Below the pieces are notes generated by a model that saw only the letters and a program-made list of their open reading frames with translations, was not told where the DNA came from and ran no database searches. DNA of 64,000 nucleotides from Linyphia triangularis (Eukaryota; Arthropoda; Arachnida; Araneae; Linyphiidae): assembly GCA_963978545.1 (NCBI GenBank), contig OZ021726.1, positions 50,575,959-50,639,958 of the forward strand, given 5' to 3'. This document shows positions 1 through 37,640 of the stretch, piece by piece. Numbering within the stretch: the stretch's first letter is position 1; every line of letters begins with the position of its first letter. The translations under genes and the position numbers were made by a program.

Positions 1-689
1 TATTAAAAATGAATGTGAATTTTTCCACTCACATCCAAAACATCTTTTATTTATTTTGATTAAAATAATTTTACTATTTATTCATTTAAAAAAAAAAAAT
101 TACAACAGGATTCGATAAGGTACCTAAACTTGCAGTTGCCTCAGTCTATAACCAATGACATGTGCACAGTTAAAAGCTCAGGAGACTTAGTATAAAACAA
201 CGATATTCAACTGATTACTCCTCTTGGAACAATTTATATGATTAGAAATATGATTTAGAAATTACTGATGCTTTATCCACATCGTAGTTAAGAAATTGGA
301 AGTACGGGTGCGTTTTTAGTAAAATACAAACTTGAAATTTGATCTTCCCTCTCCCCATTTTTAAATAACTTATCACCCAATGAATCGGAAAGAACCGATG
401 TAAGCAATCAGCATTTAACAGGCTTAAGTTTTATAAAAAAAAATAATCTCATACCTCAGTTCAAACATATGAAAGTGATTTCGAAAACTCATTTTCGACG
501 TATTCTTTTGTGTAATGTTAGGAATTAAGATTTTACTTTTCATTTACACACCTGGGGCAACGCGATGGCAAAAAAAAAAAAAAAAATTATTTACAGTAGA
601 ATCTGAATTTCTTCAATGGCCAGATAAATATTATTTTACACGATTGGATGACGGCAAGTTGCTTTATTAGTATACCGTAAAAGCGACCT

Positions 690-870
690 TTTAGTAATAG
701 CTACAGCCCCAAAATTTGATAGAATGCATTGTCATCGACATTGAATCAATCTGCCAAGTTTCGGACCAATTGAATGACAGCAAGGGGGTTAATTAGGCCT
801 CCGCAGATTTGATCGCCATCGATAGGCTTACACACAAAATCGAAGTTAATATAAAGGATTTAAAAATAAT
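690..870 (+). repeat. Fragment of a dispersed tandem-unit repeat family
   Basis: This block reads acagccccaaaatttgatag, then a segment about a 'gcattgtcatcgac' core, then 'gaatgacagcaag', and ends with 'acacaaaatcgaagttaata'. The same order of phrases recurs as several diverged units at 39130-39900 and, inverted, at 36310-37030; the terminal phrase recurs near 59006-59045. It is a single truncated unit. The class is unknown; internal minisatellite of a non-autonomous transposon is one possibility. The rest of 1-984 is AT-rich with nothing recognisable. Confidence 0.5.
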
Positions 871-984
871 AATAATAAAGGTTATGAAATAATTAAAATT
901 TTAGCTTTCTGTTTCTTTTTCTGAAAGACGATCAAGCATAGATTTTTTGGTTACCTTTCTAGATATTGGCTGTTAATAATTTAC

Positions 985-2505
985 CTCAACAACTTGTAAT
1001 AGTACCAGTACACTCTCGCCGTGACAAGACGAGCCGCTGCGAGTGGGAGTGTACTTGGTGCACTCGCTTCTTTCGCCCCGACTCGGCCTATCTCGCCTCG
1101 CCTACGCTCGGGCTCGCCTGCGCTCCGTCTGGAGTCGGTTTTTCGGCACGAGTCAAAGGACCCGAGTCTGCCCAAGAGGCGACTCCAGTTCACTCTCACT
1201 GAGACAACACGAGAAGGTGTGAGTGTACCATCGATATAGATCAGCGTTAGCCACTACACGGCCAGCGGGCCGGATTTGGCACGCGACAGATTTTTCTGCG
1301 GCCCGCCGACACCACAGAAGATTTTTAAAAAATCAACTTTCACTATATGGATTTTTTACATAATTGCAATTTACTCTTAATAATATGTATAATAGATTAT
1401 ATTAACTATGAAGAATAGAGTTCTACACTACGTGCCCGAAGAAACTATATAAAGAAGCTTTCAATAAGGTGGTTTCTTCAAGAATAAATATAGGAATAAC
1501 TTAACTGAATCTCATTTCGACAATTGATTAAAACTGACTGCAACAAATACTCCGAAAGACATCGACTATATCATAAAAGAATACTGAGCATTTTCAACCG
1601 CCATCGTCTCACAACTGATGTTAACAAAACGGAGTAATCAGGAAGTACAGTTTAAATACTTTTAATAAAAGTTAGGTCAACAAGTCGCACTGTCACGTTG
1701 AATCAAAAGATTCACTTCTTTTTTAGAATTTGTTTTACTAATAATAAAAATTAATGTTTTTTTTTTTTAATCATTTGGAAAAAAAAAATCAAATATCAAT
1801 AAAAATATTGAGATAAAAAAAAATTAATATTTTCTCCCCTAGTTTTCAGAAATGCCACATACGTTGTTAAATAGATAATTAAATATACATATTTTGGTGT
1901 ATCTGGCCCCCGAAAAGCTCCAACATAAGTCATACGGCCCGCCTCTAAAAGTTAGTGATGAACGCTGATATAGATAAACAACTGGATAGACTGCTTAACG
2001 CTGGGAAAATGAAGCCGTTGCCAGATGCAATTGGTGGGATAAAAAATACGGATTGCCGAGGATTGAAAATAAAATTTTGGGTTGTACACAGCAGAAGTGT
2101 CAATAGTAGAACTTAATTAGAAATAATGTGCAAAAAAATATACACTCTAATACTTTACAAGGTATTTTGCATTTTCATCCAACTATAAAAGTGAATTGTG
2201 ATTGTTTAATCATCCCACCAGCTTCGCAATCCCCGGCGCGTTTTTCTCTTTATATTGACAATGGAGCAGTCTATGCAGTTGTTTATCTATATCGATGGAG
2301 TGTACTTGGTGTGCTCGGCTTCTTCTGCCCTGATTCTGCCTATCTCGCCTCGCCTACGCTCCGCCTGGAGTCGGTTTGTCAACCCAAGAGGCGAGGACAT
2401 ACATTTACCTCCATTTCAACTGAGACAAAGACAAAAAAACGCAGCGGCTCATCTTGTCTTGGAGAAAGTGTACTGCTATTACACAAGAAAGAGCATATCT
2501 TCCTC
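985..2505. mobile_element. GC-rich fold-back-like element, interrupted by a hAT MITE
   Basis: The left end, around 995-1038 (tagtaccagtacactctc, then acaagacgagccgctgcg), matches the reverse complement of the right end at about 2439-2480 over some 40 bp. A second inverted pair lies inside: the segment around 1220-1241 plus 1968-2050 mirrors about 2205-2305 (shared ATCGATATAGAT-type core). A GC-rich block (tatctcgcctcgcctacgct) is present in direct orientation at about 1090 and 2340. A 726-bp hAT MITE split the left arm later. The short open frames here have no recognisable product. The superfamily is not determined. Confidence 0.55.
1242..1967. mobile_element. hAT-type MITE (726 bp) with 8-bp TSD ATATAGAT
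   Basis: The element starts CAGCGTTAGCCACTA and ends (reverse complement) CAGCGTTCATCACTA; both ends then run into a G/C-rich GCGGGCCG phrase. It is bracketed by perfect 8-bp duplications ATATAGAT at 1234-1241 and 1968-1975. CAG-type termini and 8-bp duplications are hallmarks of hAT transposons. No transposase frame is present, so it is non-autonomous. Removing it rejoins the left arm of the surrounding fold-back element. Confidence 0.85.
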
Positions 2506-2519
2506 GTCATAAGTTAATA

Positions 2520-4713
2520 ACTTATTCTTGGATTATATTCTATAAAATAGTACATCTGTAATAAAACGGGTTGCGAAAATTTTGACATTTTAACACTTCT
2601 GATACAATACCTTTCTGGAAACCATTATCCAGGTCCTCGAATAGTATTAGTTAATAGTGAAAAGACAGCTTTTGAAATTTGATATTGCCTCTGATATCTC
2701 CTCAAGATTTTTGTGGGTTACGTTGTGTTACAGCAGGTTACAACTTACGCCTCCTAGAGTATGATCTTCTATAGTTATGTTCTAGAATATGTTCTAGTTA
2801 ACATATCTCCATGACATGGGGAATGATTACTGAAGGAGAACAACTCAGTTCAGTTTTCACCACCAGAATTGGACTGTATGGACGGGAAGACTTTACAGTT
2901 GAAGGAAGGCTGTGAATGGATATTTAAACCAAGGAAAATACATTCCAATAAAAGTTTGAATATTTGTTTTTGTTTAATTTAAAATTATAAAAAAAAATTA
3001 ATAATTTTTTTTTTTTTAAATCTTTGATATTTATTTTTTGATGGTAAAAATAAAAACTGAAACCATTACATTTTAAAAATAATTTCAGTTTAACTTTAGG
3101 ACGCAAATCCATTTTTTACATGGATGGCAAAAAAATTAACAATATATACTACTATTTTGGCGGCAATATTTAGAAGGTGTGAGTTTTTTCATTTATTATT
3201 AACTACAATTAGTTTAGAGAAGATCTTTTCCAGCACCATTAAAATCTGTACATAAAATAAATGTATTAACAAATTTTATGGTACCATTACTAAAAAAATT
3301 ATGGAACAAATACAACTTAACAAAATGTACCTATTAAAATCACCCACAACAATTTACTACTGGTAATATGAACATTGATAATATTCAGAGCATTTGTATT
3401 ACTTAATTAAGCATACATGTAAAAATTAATTAAACATTTAAAAAGAATCAAGAGTTAAGATGTACTTTCAATAAATTACAAAAGACAAACAAATCATTAA
3501 CTTGGATTAAAAATTGACGAACTTTTTATTGAAGTAATTTAAACTCAAATTTGCATATTTCATGTCAAGAGTAAAAAAAAAATAAACCCCTTTTCATTTT
3601 TTGCATAAATGAAATTCTATAATGAATTCTAAAGAATAATTAAAGAAAAATCATCTGTTAGGTAATAAAAATATTTTAATAGGACAGATTTTCAAATAAA
3701 TCTTGCCAGTATTTTCAAACGGTAAAATACAATTGAAATGCCCTAAAAAATGACAGAAAAATCACCCCATCTTGTCTTTTCATTATTAATAAAAATCCTC
3801 CAGCTTTATACTGGTCATCATGTTGATTTATGTAATTGTATTTTAATAGCATGTGTAAAGAATAATTCAAAATTGTCTTATTTGCCTGACTAAACCAAAA
3901 AAGAAAGACACCAGTTTTTGACGTGAATATAATTAATACTTAAAACTTACAAAGCACTTACATAAAATTTACAAATAAAGAGTGATACTTTTTACAACTG
4001 TTAAAACATTTTGCACGTTATAATTTATAATATGCTCCACACACATGCATTCCTTTGTAAGAAAAGAAATTTTATTTAAAATTAAAAATAAAGACAGAGC
4101 TAATGATATCAATGCCATCCTTCCATGAACATTAAGCAATGTAAATGTATAAAGAGAAAATTTGTAAAATAAAGTTTGGAAAAAAACGTAAAATTCAAGT
4201 TACACAAGAATTGGCAGCTGCAAATCTTTCATTTCATTAGCAACTGTGCAGAAGAAAACCTTTTACTCAACATTTATTTGTGTTTAGAAGGGTATTTTAG
4301 TGGAATCAGTACTTAAAATACAGTTTAGTATCAACTTTCTTAAAATAAAATTTGCATATTTGTAACGAAGCATTATTTTCATACACTTGTTTTAGAATAG
4401 CTCATCTGAAACTAAGTGTGAGATTTGCAAATCAACTCTTGTAGCCACACTACAAATTCAGGGTTTTGAACACAACTGGCTTAATTTTTTATTGAAGGCC
4501 ATAATTTAGCCAAATAGATTTCGCTAACAGACATTTTGATACATTAAATATACAGCTGAAAATGTTATATACAAAAAGAAAAATAATTAATTTATATTTG
4601 TGAAGTGGGATGGATGCTTTTATATTTCTCATGAGATGCTTTAAAGAAAAAGTATATTGTATTTAAGAAAAGGGGGCAAGTCAAAGATGGTATTGGTCTA
4701 GTTTTATATCACA
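2520..4713 (-). other. UBE2M 3' UTR and downstream flank
   Basis: Reading the minus strand from the UBE2M stop, this stretch is AT-rich, with no coding frame or transposon end that I recognise. AATAAA poly(A) signals (TTTATT on the plus strand) occur at about 4273-4278, in the run near 4066 and near 3530, so the UTR probably ends between roughly 4.2 and 3.2 kb. Which site is used cannot be decided by eye. Nothing distinctive is seen in 2520-3100. Confidence 0.35.
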
Positions 4714-31027
<26,314 letters not shown>

Positions 31028-31230
31028 ATTGCGATAATTGCCTATTTAGTTTAAGGTTTTACTTGACATGTAAGAAAAGAGAGAGGGGAGAAACCAAACT
31101 TGAACAATTTCAGTCAAGAACTAATACGGAAATGACGTAACGGAAATGCACTTCTAAAAGAATTCAAACCAAGCTCAAAATTGAAATGGCAACATACTTC
31201 CGGTTGTAGTCTTCCTGAGAACGTATATAA
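31028..31230 (-). promoter_or_regulatory. Probable UBE2M promoter / 5' UTR with ETS and CRE-like motifs and a small uORF
   Basis: Upstream of the UBE2M ATG, reading the minus strand, there is an ACCGGAAGT ETS/GABP-type site at about 31204-31196 and a CRE-like site at 31140-31133 (TGACGTAA on the plus strand). Such sites are common in TATA-less housekeeping promoters. A seven-codon upstream reading frame (ATG at 31069, TAA ending at 31046) would lie in the leader if transcription starts above it. The transcription start cannot be placed from sequence, so the promoter role is an inference from position and motifs. Confidence 0.4.
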
Positions 31231-32518
31231 CCAAAGAATAAATTAATCAACAATCATATATATATATACAATATCTTGTCTAAAATCTCACTAATTTTCA
31301 CTGCCTGTAATTTACACTAACGTTAAATAGCTATGGATATTTTGCAGTGCCTTAGCTATTGCACGAAGCATTTGGAAAGTGCATATGCGCCTACTACACG
31401 AGGGCAAAAAAGAACTGTATATATTCAGTAAGTAAATTATGAAAAAAAAGTAGTGTCCGTAAATCTTGGTAACCCCCCCCCCCCACCCCTTCTCCCCATT
31501 CAGTTTGTCCACTGAAATAAGAGCGGGAACGACGATCCTATACCTTTATAGAAGGCAGAACTGCGTTACCTCACTTAAAATGTCTTTTAATTTGTATTAT
31601 TTTCTTAAAAAATTTCTTTACTTGACAATAAACTCAAAGTAAGAAAACAAAAAAGTCATTTCGTGAGAACTTTGTTTTCGTTTACGATCCATAACTTTTC
31701 AGAGCTGAGCAGGCATTAATGTACACGTAGTAAAACTTCCTTACACAAATTCACGCTACATTTTAAAGAACAACCTTTCCTTGAAGAATGTGTCCCCTCC
31801 TTTAATTTTAAAGCGAACGCTAATCAATTTATCAACAAAAGTTACGTAACGTTTTTTTTTTTTAATATCACTATTTAATAAATTATTTGTAAACATCTCG
31901 CAATACCTAAGAAATGAATTCATTCCAGAGGAAAAAACAAATATCAAAACAACTCCCAAAAAAATGAAGCAAACCTGCTATTCTGACGGAATAAAATGGT
32001 TGCTGCTAAGAATCCAGATAGGTAAGTGCAGAATGATGTTTTTGTACTAGCTTTTATAGGGTGTTTTGGGATCACAGAATTTGGCATTTATATTTTGCCA
32101 GATATATAGGGATATATTTATTTCATTGCTAGATATTGGGAAAATCAAACTGATACTAATTATAAAAATAAACTGAAAACATAAAAACAAATATTTATTA
32201 AATTATAGTCCCATAGCCTTGTTTATTACTCCTTGAAAACTATCCTTAATCATATCATTAAATGGTAATTTATTACAAAAAAAAAACAAAAAAAAAACTA
32301 AGCCCAAAGTAACGGTAAGCTTGGTCATATTGACCCCCCCCCCCCCTCAATCCCCGAAAAAAAAATTGCAACCTATGTTATTAAACGATGCAGTAATATT
32401 TTTTTTTTTTTTTTTTTTTAATTTAATGGAAATATGATTTCTTGGTTTCAGGAAATAACTTTTTTGCTTTCAAACACCCAATATGTTGACATACATATAA
32501 AAGCATTGTAAAAAAAAT

Positions 32519-32555
<37 letters not shown>

Positions 32556-32570
32556 ATTTTGCACCTTATG
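31231..32570. other. Intergenic AT-rich sequence upstream of UBE2M
   Basis: No gene or element end is recognised. Homopolymer tracts stand out: a C-run at about 31472-31484, another at about 32334-32346, and T-runs at 32400-32419 and 32525-32553. The small open frames are not supported by any domain. Confidence 0.5.
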
Positions 32571-32574
32571 GAAC

Positions 32575-33000
32575 ATTTCAACTTTAGAAAAGTGGTTCAG
32601 AAAAAATATGTGTATACGTGGTCAGTATAACTCCCAAACAAATTGACCTACAATGCTCAAACTTGGTGCATGGGTTAGCGGTGGCCTTGGAATCTGTCAT
32701 TAAGCTTTTCATCAATATTATGCATGCGCATAATGTAGCTGCCATTGAAAAAATCATGTTTTTCAGCAATTGCTATAAAAGGGCTCTAATAAGGATTTTA
32801 ATCAAAATTACTGATGTAATAACATTTAACTTATTTTAAACATTCCCACTACCGAAATCCCTGCAAAAATGCTATAAAGGGTGAAAAAAGTTGAAAAATG
32901 AATGTCTTTAAAGCAGAGTTCTCTTCCCTTGAGCATCGCTCATCAATGACCGGTTTTCTCAGTTCCTCTGTTTCACTTACAAGAAATCACAAGAATTATC
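32575..33000 (+). repeat. Dispersed repeat, inverted partner at 42655-43000
   Basis: Segments such as 'actcccaaacaaattgacct', 'acaatgctcaaac', 'gaaaaatgaatgtctttaaa' and 'cctctgtttcactta' match, as reverse complement, 'gaacatcgtaggtcaacttt', 'ttcgggagt', 'gaaggcattcgtttttcaac' and 'taagtgaaacagagg' at 42655-43000. The two copies are about 10 kb apart in opposite orientation. Similarity is moderate and the class is unknown. Confidence 0.55.
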
Positions 33001-34369
33001 ACAAAGTATATTGTCAAATTAACCATTTTTTTTTTTTTTCCTTTTAAACCCATTTAAGAATTATTGCCAAATTGGCAATTTTTTCAAATGAATGAAAATG
33101 GTACTAAAATACTATTCCACATCAAATTTAAAACAGTGACCATTATAGGCAAAGGGCATGTTTACCAACAAAGCAACTCCGGGGGGGGGGGGGATAAAAA
33201 CATGGTTAATCGACATTCGCCGGGTTGGCAGAAAGTTGGCCTGTAAAGCATATAGGATTCAATGGGGATTTGTGACTGTATTGCAATAAAACTGCAAATA
33301 ATCGAGTTTCAATCGAGTAATTCACTAAACAGACGTTTTAAATGGATTTCAGACCTTCTAAAATATATTTTCACTTGGTTAAAATTGTAGTTTTTATTTT
33401 TTTTAATGCCTCTTAATGATCAAATTTCGACGAAATCGTGGTGAAAAGAAAAGAGCTGATTTCGGCGCGATTTTGACTGACAGCACAGCGAATAACCGGT
33501 CCTATGATGTCACGTGTCCTTCGAGTATTTACAGTGTAGGGATTAGGGATGGAACGGATATCCGGCAAATATCCGATATCCGGCATATCCGGCTGATTTT
33601 TCAATATCCGAAACCCCGTCGGATATCCGATTTGAAATACCGGACATCCGATAATTTCATTCGGATATCCGGCTGTATATTCGACCACCAGGTATCCACA
33701 AGAAATAATTTTTTGAAAAAAATAATGATCTTTTTCGGACAAAGGGAACACCGCATCCTACACTTTTTTTTTGTAATTTTTTTTTTCTTGGACATAAATT
33801 GCAGTCAAATTAGAAAACGAAAACAGAAAGAGGCGCCGTATTATTGACGCCGAGTTGATAAGCATAAACCATTCCTCCAATCTTTTTCCATACACATCCT
33901 TCATACGTGTTTTGCAATATGTTCTTTTCATTCCAAGTTTATGATCTGATTAATTCCAGATGTTATATTTGAATGCTTCTTCGTAAAACTCGAACCGAAA
34001 TACTAATAAATAGTACTTATTTTCCATAACATAAGTGACTTAAGAGTTTTAGTTATTCTCACTTCCTCCTTTTTTTCTGACATTTGCTAGCGAGTAAAAA
34101 GCAATAAATAGCCAATGCGCAATCCTCAATGCTTTTTTTTGTTCTATCGACGATAATACCCTACCCCTTTATGCTGTGAATGGTACGGTCTAATTTCTGA
34201 TTTTTCATTGGCCGAAGTTGAAAGCTGGTATATTTTTTCTGACGTAAAATGAAGTATTGCAATTTTTAGGTCTTTAAAGCAGCGCCACAATGTGGAATTA
34301 TATTTAGCTCTCTAGAATGCCTTGAATTTTAGTTTTCTCCAATTACAATACAATTTATAATTTTTAATA

Positions 34370-35549
34370 ATGGCTCATTTAAAATCACCCATTTGGAAGT
34401 ATTTTAAAATTAATGGGAAAAATGACGAAAGCAAAGCCCTATGTGTTACTTGCTCCACAGAATCGTTTAAAAAATGTGCGCGGCAAAAGCCCAAAATCCA
34501 TTTCCACAAAACCCTTATGGAACCATTTAATGAGTGTGCATAAGGAAATTCACCGAAGCTTTAAAGACTCACTAAATGCATCAAATATTGATTAACAAGA
34601 AAAAACAATTCATCAAAACAAGAAATGCACGCAGACAACATTGGAATCGAAATTATTTGTACCAAAATTGTGGAGTTTAGATGATCCTAAAGCAAAAGCC
34701 TTAACCACAAAAATATGTAAGTACTAATTTTGTTTGTTTATATTAAATATATATTTTAAATATGGTATAACAAAACGTTGATGAATTTTGAGTTCGAAAT
34801 TTTTTAAGTTTATATTTAAAGACGGAATATTCCGATAGATCCAATTTAAGTTTTCTACGAGATTTCTTTAAATCCGTAATGTTTTACGTGCATTACAAAA
34901 AAATAGACTTCAATTTCATAAAATATTTAAAATAAATCTTTTGTTATTAACAAATGCCTCCGGTATAATTTTGTAATCATTTATCAATTATAAACAATGC
35001 ATGAAGTAAATTGAAAGTAGCTATATTTTGCACTTCAACATTGTAAAAAAAAATTTTAATATAATTTTAGGTGAGTTAATGGCTCTTGATGCTGAACCAT
35101 TCTCCATTGTGAATAGAGAAGGCGGTAAATTCCTAGTTCACGTTTATAGGTTGGCGCACTTTTGAAAAGTTGGCGATAAAGCCAGAATGTCGCCAATTCG
35201 GAATTCCAATATGAAAAATTGAGAAACGAACCAGCTCCATGATTTGTAGTATAGGAAGGTTGAAGCCAAAGCGCGTCAATAAAAAAAATGGGATTACCAA
35301 ATATAGAACTGTATCGCCTACAAAACAGCGCCAAATCGGCTTGGCGATATTTTAACGTCAACTAGGAATAGACCGAGAAGGCTTTGGTCAGTTAATAAAA
35401 TACCTATCTCCTCGTTATCCGCTTCCAAATAGAAATTATTTTCGTGATAAAGCCCTGCCAGAACTATATGAAAAGCTAAAAGTATCATTATTACAAGATA
35501 TAAAATCAGCAACAAAGATCTCTTTCACTCATCAACTAAAGTTTAAATA
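34370..35549 (+). pseudogene. BED-finger hAT transposase remnant with an intact intron
   Basis: The start MAHLKSPIWKYFKI leads into a BED zinc finger: CVTC at about 34438, then, after a one-base frameshift, LWNHLMSVHKEIH supplying the His pair. The next readable part is TTLESKLFVPKLWSLDDPKA. An intron (GT at 34717, AG at 35070) then joins TTKI to CELMALDAEPFSIVNREG. A MITE interrupts at 35124-35374, after which GFGQLIKYLSPRYPLPNRNY continues to a stop near 35549. The RNase-H fold and dimerisation domains are missing, so the copy is inactive. Confidence 0.8.
35124..35374. mobile_element. 251-bp MITE inside the hAT transposase exon, 8-bp TSD GAGAAGGC
   Basis: GGTAAATTCCTAGTTCACG at the left and GGTCTATTCCTAGTTGACG (reverse complement) at the right form the terminal repeats. 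GAGAAGGC is duplicated at 35116-35123 and 35375-35382. Removing the MITE and one duplication restores the transposase frame across NREG|FGQL, which confirms the boundaries. Interior 'TTGGCG' words resemble the MITE at 18020-18210. Confidence 0.9.
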
Positions 35550-35558
35550 AAAAAAAAT

Positions 35559-35817
35559 TAACTCAGTGGCGCGACAGCCCGTGTGGACTAAGACCTGTTG
35601 GGCCCAGCTCAGCTTTCTCGACTGTGGCATTTGTGTGTCACATAGCAGATATTTCAGTCAGATGGTCATTCTGACGCCGAACCCCAGTGTTTAGTTCCCA
35701 AGCATGCATGGTCCTCCTCAGTTTATTTATTTCAGGTATAAACAGCTAAGTCAACCTTGCCCAGTCCGCGAATCAAACCATGGACCTGTGGCATGCAGTG
35801 CGGTGAGCTAACCACTA
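35559..35817 (-). repeat. tRNA-derived SINE, minus orientation
   Basis: On the minus strand a polymerase III-like box A (TGGTTAGCTCA, 35814-35804) and box B (GGTTTGATTCG, 35779-35769) lie 24 bp apart, followed by a body of about 200 bp ending in CGCCACTGAGTTAA and a T-rich end. This is the layout of tRNA-type SINEs. It is inserted in the hAT at 33544-36016. Target duplications are unclear (possibly AATTA). Confidence 0.65.
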
Positions 35818-36021
35818 ATTATAATTTACTTAATACTTCATATCATGACCATTTTTTTCGTATAGCATATCGTATAACTATCGTTTTTAGTATATAGACC
35901 GAATATCCGGCCGGATATCCGGCGAAATCCGTTTCGGATATCCGTATCCGGTAGACATGGTACCCCGGATATCCGAAATCCGGTATCCGGCAAAACTCCC
36001 ATCCGTTCCATCCCTAGTAGG

Positions 36022-36110
36022 GATGCACCAAAGAGGTTAGAAGAGAGAGGAGGTCCGAGCAAGCTTGGCGCGAAGAAGCAGACTTTGGCAACCCTACTCT
36101 CACTTGAACT
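36022..36110. repeat. Short repeat related to 45590-45640
   Basis: Just outside the hAT, the reverse complement reads CTTGCTCGGACCTCCTCTCT then CTTCTAACCTC. This parallels 'cttgctcacacctccttctc' followed by 'ttctaacctcc' at 45598-45630. Both lie next to a GGGATGCAC motif. It is a dispersed repeat of unknown class. Confidence 0.4.
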
Positions 36111-36309
36111 AAGCCTATACAAACCGACTTTTTAGTACGCTCTTCTACGGGAAAAAACGTGGGTAGGTTTTGAAATTCTGCCAAATTTGTAATATAGTTT
36201 TTAAAAAAGCAATTTCTGTGGTTGTAGGCTATAGTTCAAGACCTGAACTATCAAATGGTATGCGTATTACTCTTCACAGCTAATAATTAAGCAATATTCA
36301 ACGGTTTTT

Positions 36310-37030
36310 AAATCCCTCACACTAACTTCGATTTTGTATGAGACGTGCAAATCGATGGAGGGCTAATTACACATTTGCCGTCATTAAATCGAGAAAAAAC
36401 TTATCAGATTGATTCGATGTTGATGACAATGCACTCAGTTAAGTTTTGGGGGCTATTACTATCACTAAAAGACTGCTTTTACACACGCTACTATTGGACT
36501 AATTAGCCAACTTGCCATCCACCCATCAACCTGAAACTTGGCAGATGGATTCAATTTGGATGACAATACATTCCAAATTTTTAGGCGAGTCACTACCACT
36601 AAAAGGCCACTTTTACAAGATTCTTTTTATTGACGCTTTGGTTTACTTATAAACCCATTTCCTATCATGAGATTAAACATTTAAACTTGGCTGACGCACT
36701 CGTTGTCTATGACAATGCTTTCTATTAAGTTTTGGTACTGTCAGACAACGGCAGTTTTTACATACGTTTCTATTGCCTTACGTTAGAATTATCAGTAGCC
36801 TTTATTACTCACGTTCTATTATCCAGACACAAAGCTTAATTCAAACATGTTCAATTTTAGCAATATTTAATGACTGAAATCTTCTACTATTAAAGTTACC
36901 GAGGAAAAATATTCAAAGGGCTAATTAACCCACTTGCCGTCATCTAATTGAACTGAGACTTGGCAGATGGACTCGTTGTGGATGAACATTTTAAAAATGG
37001 ATTCAATATTTTAAAAAATGGATACAATAT
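36310..37030 (-). repeat. Diverged tandem-unit repeat, minus orientation
   Basis: Four or so units of roughly 130-150 bp share 'aaacttggcagatgg', 'gatgacaatgcattc', 'aagttttgggggct' and 'ctaattagcc' phrases. They are the reverse complement of the array at 39130-39900. The proximal end carries 'ctaacttcgattttgt', matching the 'acaaaatcgaagtta' terminal phrase of the other copies. Confidence 0.6.
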
Positions 37031-37092
37031 TTTTTTTACCTTTGCACACTACGTAATTTAATCGTTTCGTAATCTATTGGAAATATTTTACA

Positions 37093-37640
37093 CTAGCTGC
37101 GTTGTTCCTCGTTGCGGATATCCATCATTGGTGTATAGGTCTCATCTCAGCTTTTGGGGCTTTACTCGCAGAGAGGTTCATTGCCACGCAAAACCAAGCT
37201 CGCTTCGCCTGTTGGAAGTTTAATTGTAATACAAAAACAGCTCGCTTCACTGGCTGAAAAGTTTATTGACACATAAGAACTGGCTCGCTTCACTCGTTCA
37301 AAGGTTAGTTGCTACGCAAATACAAGCTCCCTTCGCTCTTTGCTACTCCCGCACCGGCTTGTTTTGTTCACTGGAAGGTTAATTATTGCGCAAGCATATG
37401 TTCACTTCGCTCACTGAAACTCGTATTCTACGCTTATTTGAAGTCACTTTACAAAGAAAAACTTTAAAAACTTTTTAAAAAAATTAAATTAAAATGTTAG
37501 CATTTTGTTTAAGAAAATCAAAATTAGAAGGCAAGATCTACTAATGTCGAAAATTTCAGAGCTCTACCCTTATTTAAAATCACTTTAGAAAAAAAGCTTA
37601 AAAAATAATTAAAAAATATTAATTAAAGTTTTTGGTTGTT
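37093..37640 (-). mobile_element. 5'-truncated Helitron, minus orientation
   Basis: It begins CTAGCTGCGTTGTTCCTCG, a diverged version of the CTAGCTGAATACCCGTGCTTCG end seen at 14531 and 43201. It continues with the same 'ggtgtataggtc', 'gaggttcattg' and 'aagctcgcttcgc' series, then one interior unit. The 5' half is absent beyond about 37640. Confidence 0.6.

Larger units (their letters stand above)
33544..36016 (+). mobile_element. hAT transposon, 2.47 kb, with ATATCCGG subterminal repeats
   Basis: Termini TAGGGATGGAACGGAT...ATCCGTTCCATCCCTA are bracketed by a perfect 8-bp duplication GTAGGGAT (33536-33543 and 36017-36024). Both ends carry clusters of the near-palindromic word GGATATCCGG (about 33556-33672 and 35895-35995), probably transposase-binding sites. 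The interior has a BED-finger transposase remnant, a 251-bp MITE and a SINE; the catalytic C-terminal half is missing. Confidence 0.92.

Noticed and set aside
966..1239. Three overlapping open frames of 72-78 codons
   Set aside because: They arise from the GC-rich block of the fold-back element, begin at non-ATG codons in part, and have no recognisable domain.
33413..33847. 112- and 143-codon frames rich in Ile/Arg/Ser
   Set aside because: They are produced by the GGATATCCGG subterminal repeats of the hAT at 33544; no domain.
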